6,652 nt of DNA from Candidatus Kerfeldbacteria bacterium (lineage in GTDB: Bacteria > Patescibacteriota > Patescibacteriia > Veblenbacterales > UBA10138), in the NCBI GenBank assembly GCA_016234305.1, contig JACRFM010000093.1:1-6652 (forward strand), given 5' to 3'. The notes under the pieces were generated by a model that was not told where the DNA came from, did not search any database, and saw only the letters and a program-made list of their open reading frames with translations. Position numbers and translations under genes: made by a program. Of the stretch, positions 3,978 through 6,652 are shown one piece after another; position 1 is the first letter of the stretch, and each line of letters opens with the position of its first letter.

Positions 3978-6652
3978 TTAGTTAATATTGTAACTTATCT
4001 TACCCTTATCCGTGACTATATTAATTAATTTAAGACCTTTATATATTTCCCGAGTCTTCTTTTTTTCTACATCTTTACCCATAATCATCGTCACATTCCT
4101 CTTAGAATTATACACCGCTGAAATAACGAAGTCATTATTAAATGTAATTGACTGAATCAATTCCCTCAAAACCCCTTGTTTATTATAAACCCAAACGTAA
4201 TTGAACTTATTTCGTTTAGCAGTACTCAACTCAACTCCATTATACTTTATACTAAGTAAACTCGCACTAAGCGAACGGCGACGGTTCTTTTCTGAAAACC
4301 TCAATTCTGTGGTATTCCCGGCTTCATCAACTAAGGTGGTTATATTATCTACCTCTGTCACACTAACGGAAGATAGAGCGTCAATACCAGTTATAACAAT
4401 ATCCTTAATCTGCTGGTCAAACACAATATTGGCTTCGGGTGGTATGGCATCGATCTTAACTTCTTGGGACTTGAATTCTTCTATATTACCAGCCCGGTCT
4501 ATGGACCTGTACAAAATGGTGATTTTACCTTCGCTAGTAACATTAAACGGGTCATTATAGGTCACCCACGTTTGGCCAGAATCTAGGCTGTACTCTGTTC
4601 TTAACACGCCAGCATTATCATCAATGGCAGTTAAACTAATAGCTACCTGCGACTTAAACCAACCATTGGTACCAGAAGTTCCGGAAAGACTAATGGTGGT
4701 AGTTGGTTTAACTAAATCTTGGCTTTGAGTGGCGTCTAAAATTGCACTAGGCTGAATAACCTCAAGATTACCATTACCGGCGCTATCAAGCAGTAAATCA
4801 CCCGTAACCACAGAATTGATGGCAAGCTCTGCCTTGCTTGAAGAAGTTATAGGTACTTGATTGTAGTAGATAGTGTTACCAACCGCGTCATCAACTATAT
4901 CTTTGACGCGCATATTGAAAGAGCCGTTTCCTGTAGCTTGGAGTTTTACCGTATAACTCTGACTGGTATCTCCTGAAAGAAATACAAATTTATTGCCGTC
5001 TACCTCCTCATAAGTTACACCACCAATACCTTCTTCAATTGAGTTATTCTCGGCAGGACCTACGTGGTTGCCTTGGGCGTCATAAACATGGAGCTCTACC
5101 GGACTATGTACGGAAACTAACTTACCTTTTAACTTACACTGGGTGCTGTCTTGAATAACGTCAGTTGGTAAGTCGGAATTATTAATTTTACCAGTGACAA
5201 TTTGAGTCACTAGATTACGAATACTTTCCTGACTAGGCATTTTACTGTGCTCTGCGCTCTTATAATAATAACTATTAGCATAGGAGACATTTACTCCCGT
5301 TGAACTCCCCAACGGTACAGTTTCATCGCCAGCTCCCATATACAACATATATTCAGTTTCTCCCAAAAGCGAACCTACAAAATTCGGCTTATTCAATTGT
5401 ACAATACCGGTAATGGTCGGGCTCTTGCAACCGGAAATATTATAAGAGTCCACGCCATACGTAGACAGATTTAAATTATCATACGCCTCGGTATGTAGAC
5501 TATCCGCTGATTCAATACCTAAAATATTATAATCTCTATTTACCAACAAGGCCTTAGTCTCTAAGAATGTTAAAACCTTATGTTCGTTTTGGTTAGTGCT
5601 TGATAAATCATAATAATAACTTCCGATTCGATTAAAATATTCTTTGCTTGGTAAAAGCTGGTAAACACTTAACATATTTTGAGCTAGCTTCTTCATCTCT
5701 AATTGATTGAGTATCAATGGTACTCCAAAAGTATCACCAAACAGTAGCGCTTTGAGCGCCTTTGGTGCACCTAAATGTGGTGTGCCAATAAAAATTAACT
5801 TATCAATTTTTGACTCCGGATTATCAATAATGTATTGCTTGGCAACCAAACCACCCATACTATGGGCTACTAAATCCACTTTTAGGCTGCCAGACTGGCT
5901 TAAAACTTGGATAATCTTATTATTTAAACTTTGGGCAATAACCCTAATATCCAAACGCCAATCGTAGGGAAACACAAAAATATCATCATCTTCAATATAA
6001 CCCTTGCTAATAAACTCCTTAACTAAACCATCAAAATAATCATAATTAAACGGGCCGGGGATATCTTTAAACCTAACAACATCAGATGCGGAAACCAAAC
6101 TGTCGCTAGGTAAACCGTCGCTATTCATCTGTAATGGGTCTAAGAAATCATCATTCGTACTAAACAACATTTGACTTAAATCCATCCACAATAATTCATC
6201 TCCCCTCTTCATTTCCGTGCCTAAAATCCCTGGTATAAGAATCACGGGAATATTCCTCACTTCAAACACCAGCTCACCTTGGGCGGGGAGGCGGGTAGAC
6301 ACTGTGCCGTCGCTGGTTTCAAAGTGATATTGGCGCAGGCCTTTGATTAAGGCGTCCAACGGCGGGGTGAAGTAATATACTTCGCCATTCTTAAAATCTC
6401 CGTCCTGCCCTGAATCTGCCACCATGTCATAACTGGCGGCATCTATAAACACCTTAAGCAATGCAGGTGCGTCATTATCTGGATCTGTATACACAACCTT
6501 GAAAGCCGGCGCTGAGCCGGTGAAACTCACACTTGGGTCCACGCCGTCTGATTGGTAACCACCAACCCCCAGCCAACTTAGCACCGGCGGCTGATTTGTA
6601 ACCTTACCTATCCAGGGGTCATAAAGCACCGGCCCATATATCTCCTGACCCA
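3978..6652 (-). CDS. Large multidomain surface protein with LCAT/PGAP1-like lipase domain (5'-truncated)
   Basis: The frame is open to the window edge, so the true start lies outside; a GTG at 6629 is internal. Numbering residues from that codon (883 remain): the edge segment GQEIYGPVLYDPWIG resembles the last turn of right-handed beta-helix repeats (...V-Y-PW-G). Residues 12-125 form an Ig/cadherin-like domain (NQPPVLSW, VVYTDPDNDAP, YHFETSDGT, RLPAQG). Residues 127-475 are an alpha/beta hydrolase of the LCAT/PGAP1 lipase-acyltransferase type, with the oxyanion segment VILIPGILGTEM, the PYDWR motif (221-225), the nucleophile Ser257 in VAHSMGG, Asp435 in GDETVP and His461 in AEHSK. Residues 500-640 look like a beta-sandwich (VELHVYDAQGNHVG). 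Residues 641-728 are an OmpL47-type Ig-like domain (TEYSLDSGQTW, YRSIDRAGNIE). Residues 733-883 are unrecognised. No LPXTG or membrane tail is seen. It probably acts on lipid or ester substrates at the cell surface or outside; the substrate is unknown. The stop lies 7 nt before the next gene. Confidence 0.88.
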   Translation of the reverse strand, partial: GQEIYGPVLYDPWIGKVTNQPPVLSWLGVGGYQSDGVDPSVSFTGSAPAFKVVYTDPDNDAPALLKVFIDAASYDMVADSGQDGDFKNGEVYYFTPPLDALIKGLRQYHFETSDGTVSTRLPAQGELVFEVRNIPVILIPGILGTEMKRGDELLWMDLSQMLFSTNDDFLDPLQMNSDGLPSDSLVSASDVVRFKDIPGPFNYDYFDGLVKEFISKGYIEDDDIFVFPYDWRLDIRVIAQSLNNKIIQVLSQSGSLKVDLVAHSMGGLVAKQYIIDNPESKIDKLIFIGTPHLGAPKALKALLFGDTFGVPLILNQLEMKKLAQNMLSVYQLLPSKEYFNRIGSYYYDLSSTNQNEHKVLTFLETKALLVNRDYNILGIESADSLHTEAYDNLNLSTYGVDSYNISGCKSPTITGIVQLNKPNFVGSLLGETEYMLYMGAGDETVPLGSSTGVNVSYANSYYYKSAEHSKMPSQESIRNLVTQIVTGKINNSDLPTDVIQDSTQCKLKGKLVSVHSPVELHVYDAQGNHVGPAENNSIEEGIGGVTYEEVDGNKFVFLSGDTSQSYTVKLQATGNGSFNMRVKDIVDDAVGNTIYYNQVPITSSSKAELAINSVVTGDLLLDSAGNGNLEVIQPSAILDATQSQDLVKPTTTISLSGTSGTNGWFKSQVAISLTAIDDNAGVLRTEYSLDSGQTWVTYNDPFNVTSEGKITILYRSIDRAGNIEEFKSQEVKIDAIPPEANIVFDQQIKDIVITGIDALSSVSVTEVDNITTLVDEAGNTTELRFSEKNRRRSLSASLLSIKYNGVELSTAKRNKFNYVWVYNKQGVLRELIQSITFNNDFVISAVYNSKRNVTMIMGKDVEKKKTREIYKGLKLINIVTDKGKISYNIN

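Noticed and set aside
4201..4560. 119-codon plus-strand ORF
   Set aside because: Antisense to the OmpL47-type and C-terminal domains of the lipase-like gene, whose frame is continuous and recognisable.
5707..5967. 86-codon plus-strand ORF
   Set aside because: Antisense to the catalytic core of the lipase domain.

Overview
This is a bacterial window in which every well-supported gene is on the minus strand. No 16S rRNA or universal marker is present, so taxonomy is inference. The mix points to an uncultured bacterium, most plausibly of the Patescibacteria/CPR (Parcubacteria-like) type. It has a membrane-anchored thermonuclease with a Cys/His C-terminal module, short orphan membrane proteins, a giant multidomain surface lipase-like protein, strong local swings in GC, almost no Shine-Dalgarno sites, and spacers full of short GC palindromes.

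Reading along the minus strand (right to left): (1) 6652-3978 is the 3' part of a large secreted protein. It has a tail typical of a right-handed beta-helix, an Ig/cadherin-like domain, an LCAT/PGAP1-like alpha/beta hydrolase with a visible Ser-Asp-His triad, a beta-sandwich, an OmpL47-type Ig-like domain and a C-terminal domain I cannot name. (2) 3970-3018 holds three small tightly packed genes of unknown function: a three-helix membrane protein, a charged coiled-coil protein and a four-helix membrane protein. The last two overlap by ATGA. With the lipase they look like one transcription unit. (3) 2872-2060 is a membrane-anchored staphylococcal-type nuclease with all key catalytic residues, preceded by a perfect 17-bp hairpin. 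(4) 2059-1695 is a 365-bp spacer without a convincing gene but with several palindromes and a repeated 11-mer. (5) 1694-690 is dTDP-glucose 4,6-dehydratase (RmlB/RfbB). (6) 652-164 is a cupin sugar 3,4-ketoisomerase of the FdtA/QdtA/WxcM-like family. Its last ~29 residues and its stop codon lie inside a ~105-bp inverted-repeat element. (7) A possible plus-strand gene tail enters from the left edge and ends at 133, so it would converge on the cupin.

Functionally, genes 5 and 6 form a two-step module. The dehydratase makes dTDP-4-keto-6-deoxyglucose and the cupin would shift the keto group from C4 to C3, which normally precedes transamination to a 3-amino-3,6-dideoxyhexose for surface glycans. 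The thymidylyltransferase and aminotransferase are not in the window. The nuclease would act outside the membrane on nucleic acids, and the lipase-like protein probably acts at or beyond the cell surface. The window therefore reads as cell-envelope and scavenging functions. I do not see a clear defence, CRISPR or transposase system. The most unusual structures are the inverted-repeat element that forms the end of the cupin gene and the lipase fusion protein with its uncharacterised C-terminal domain.
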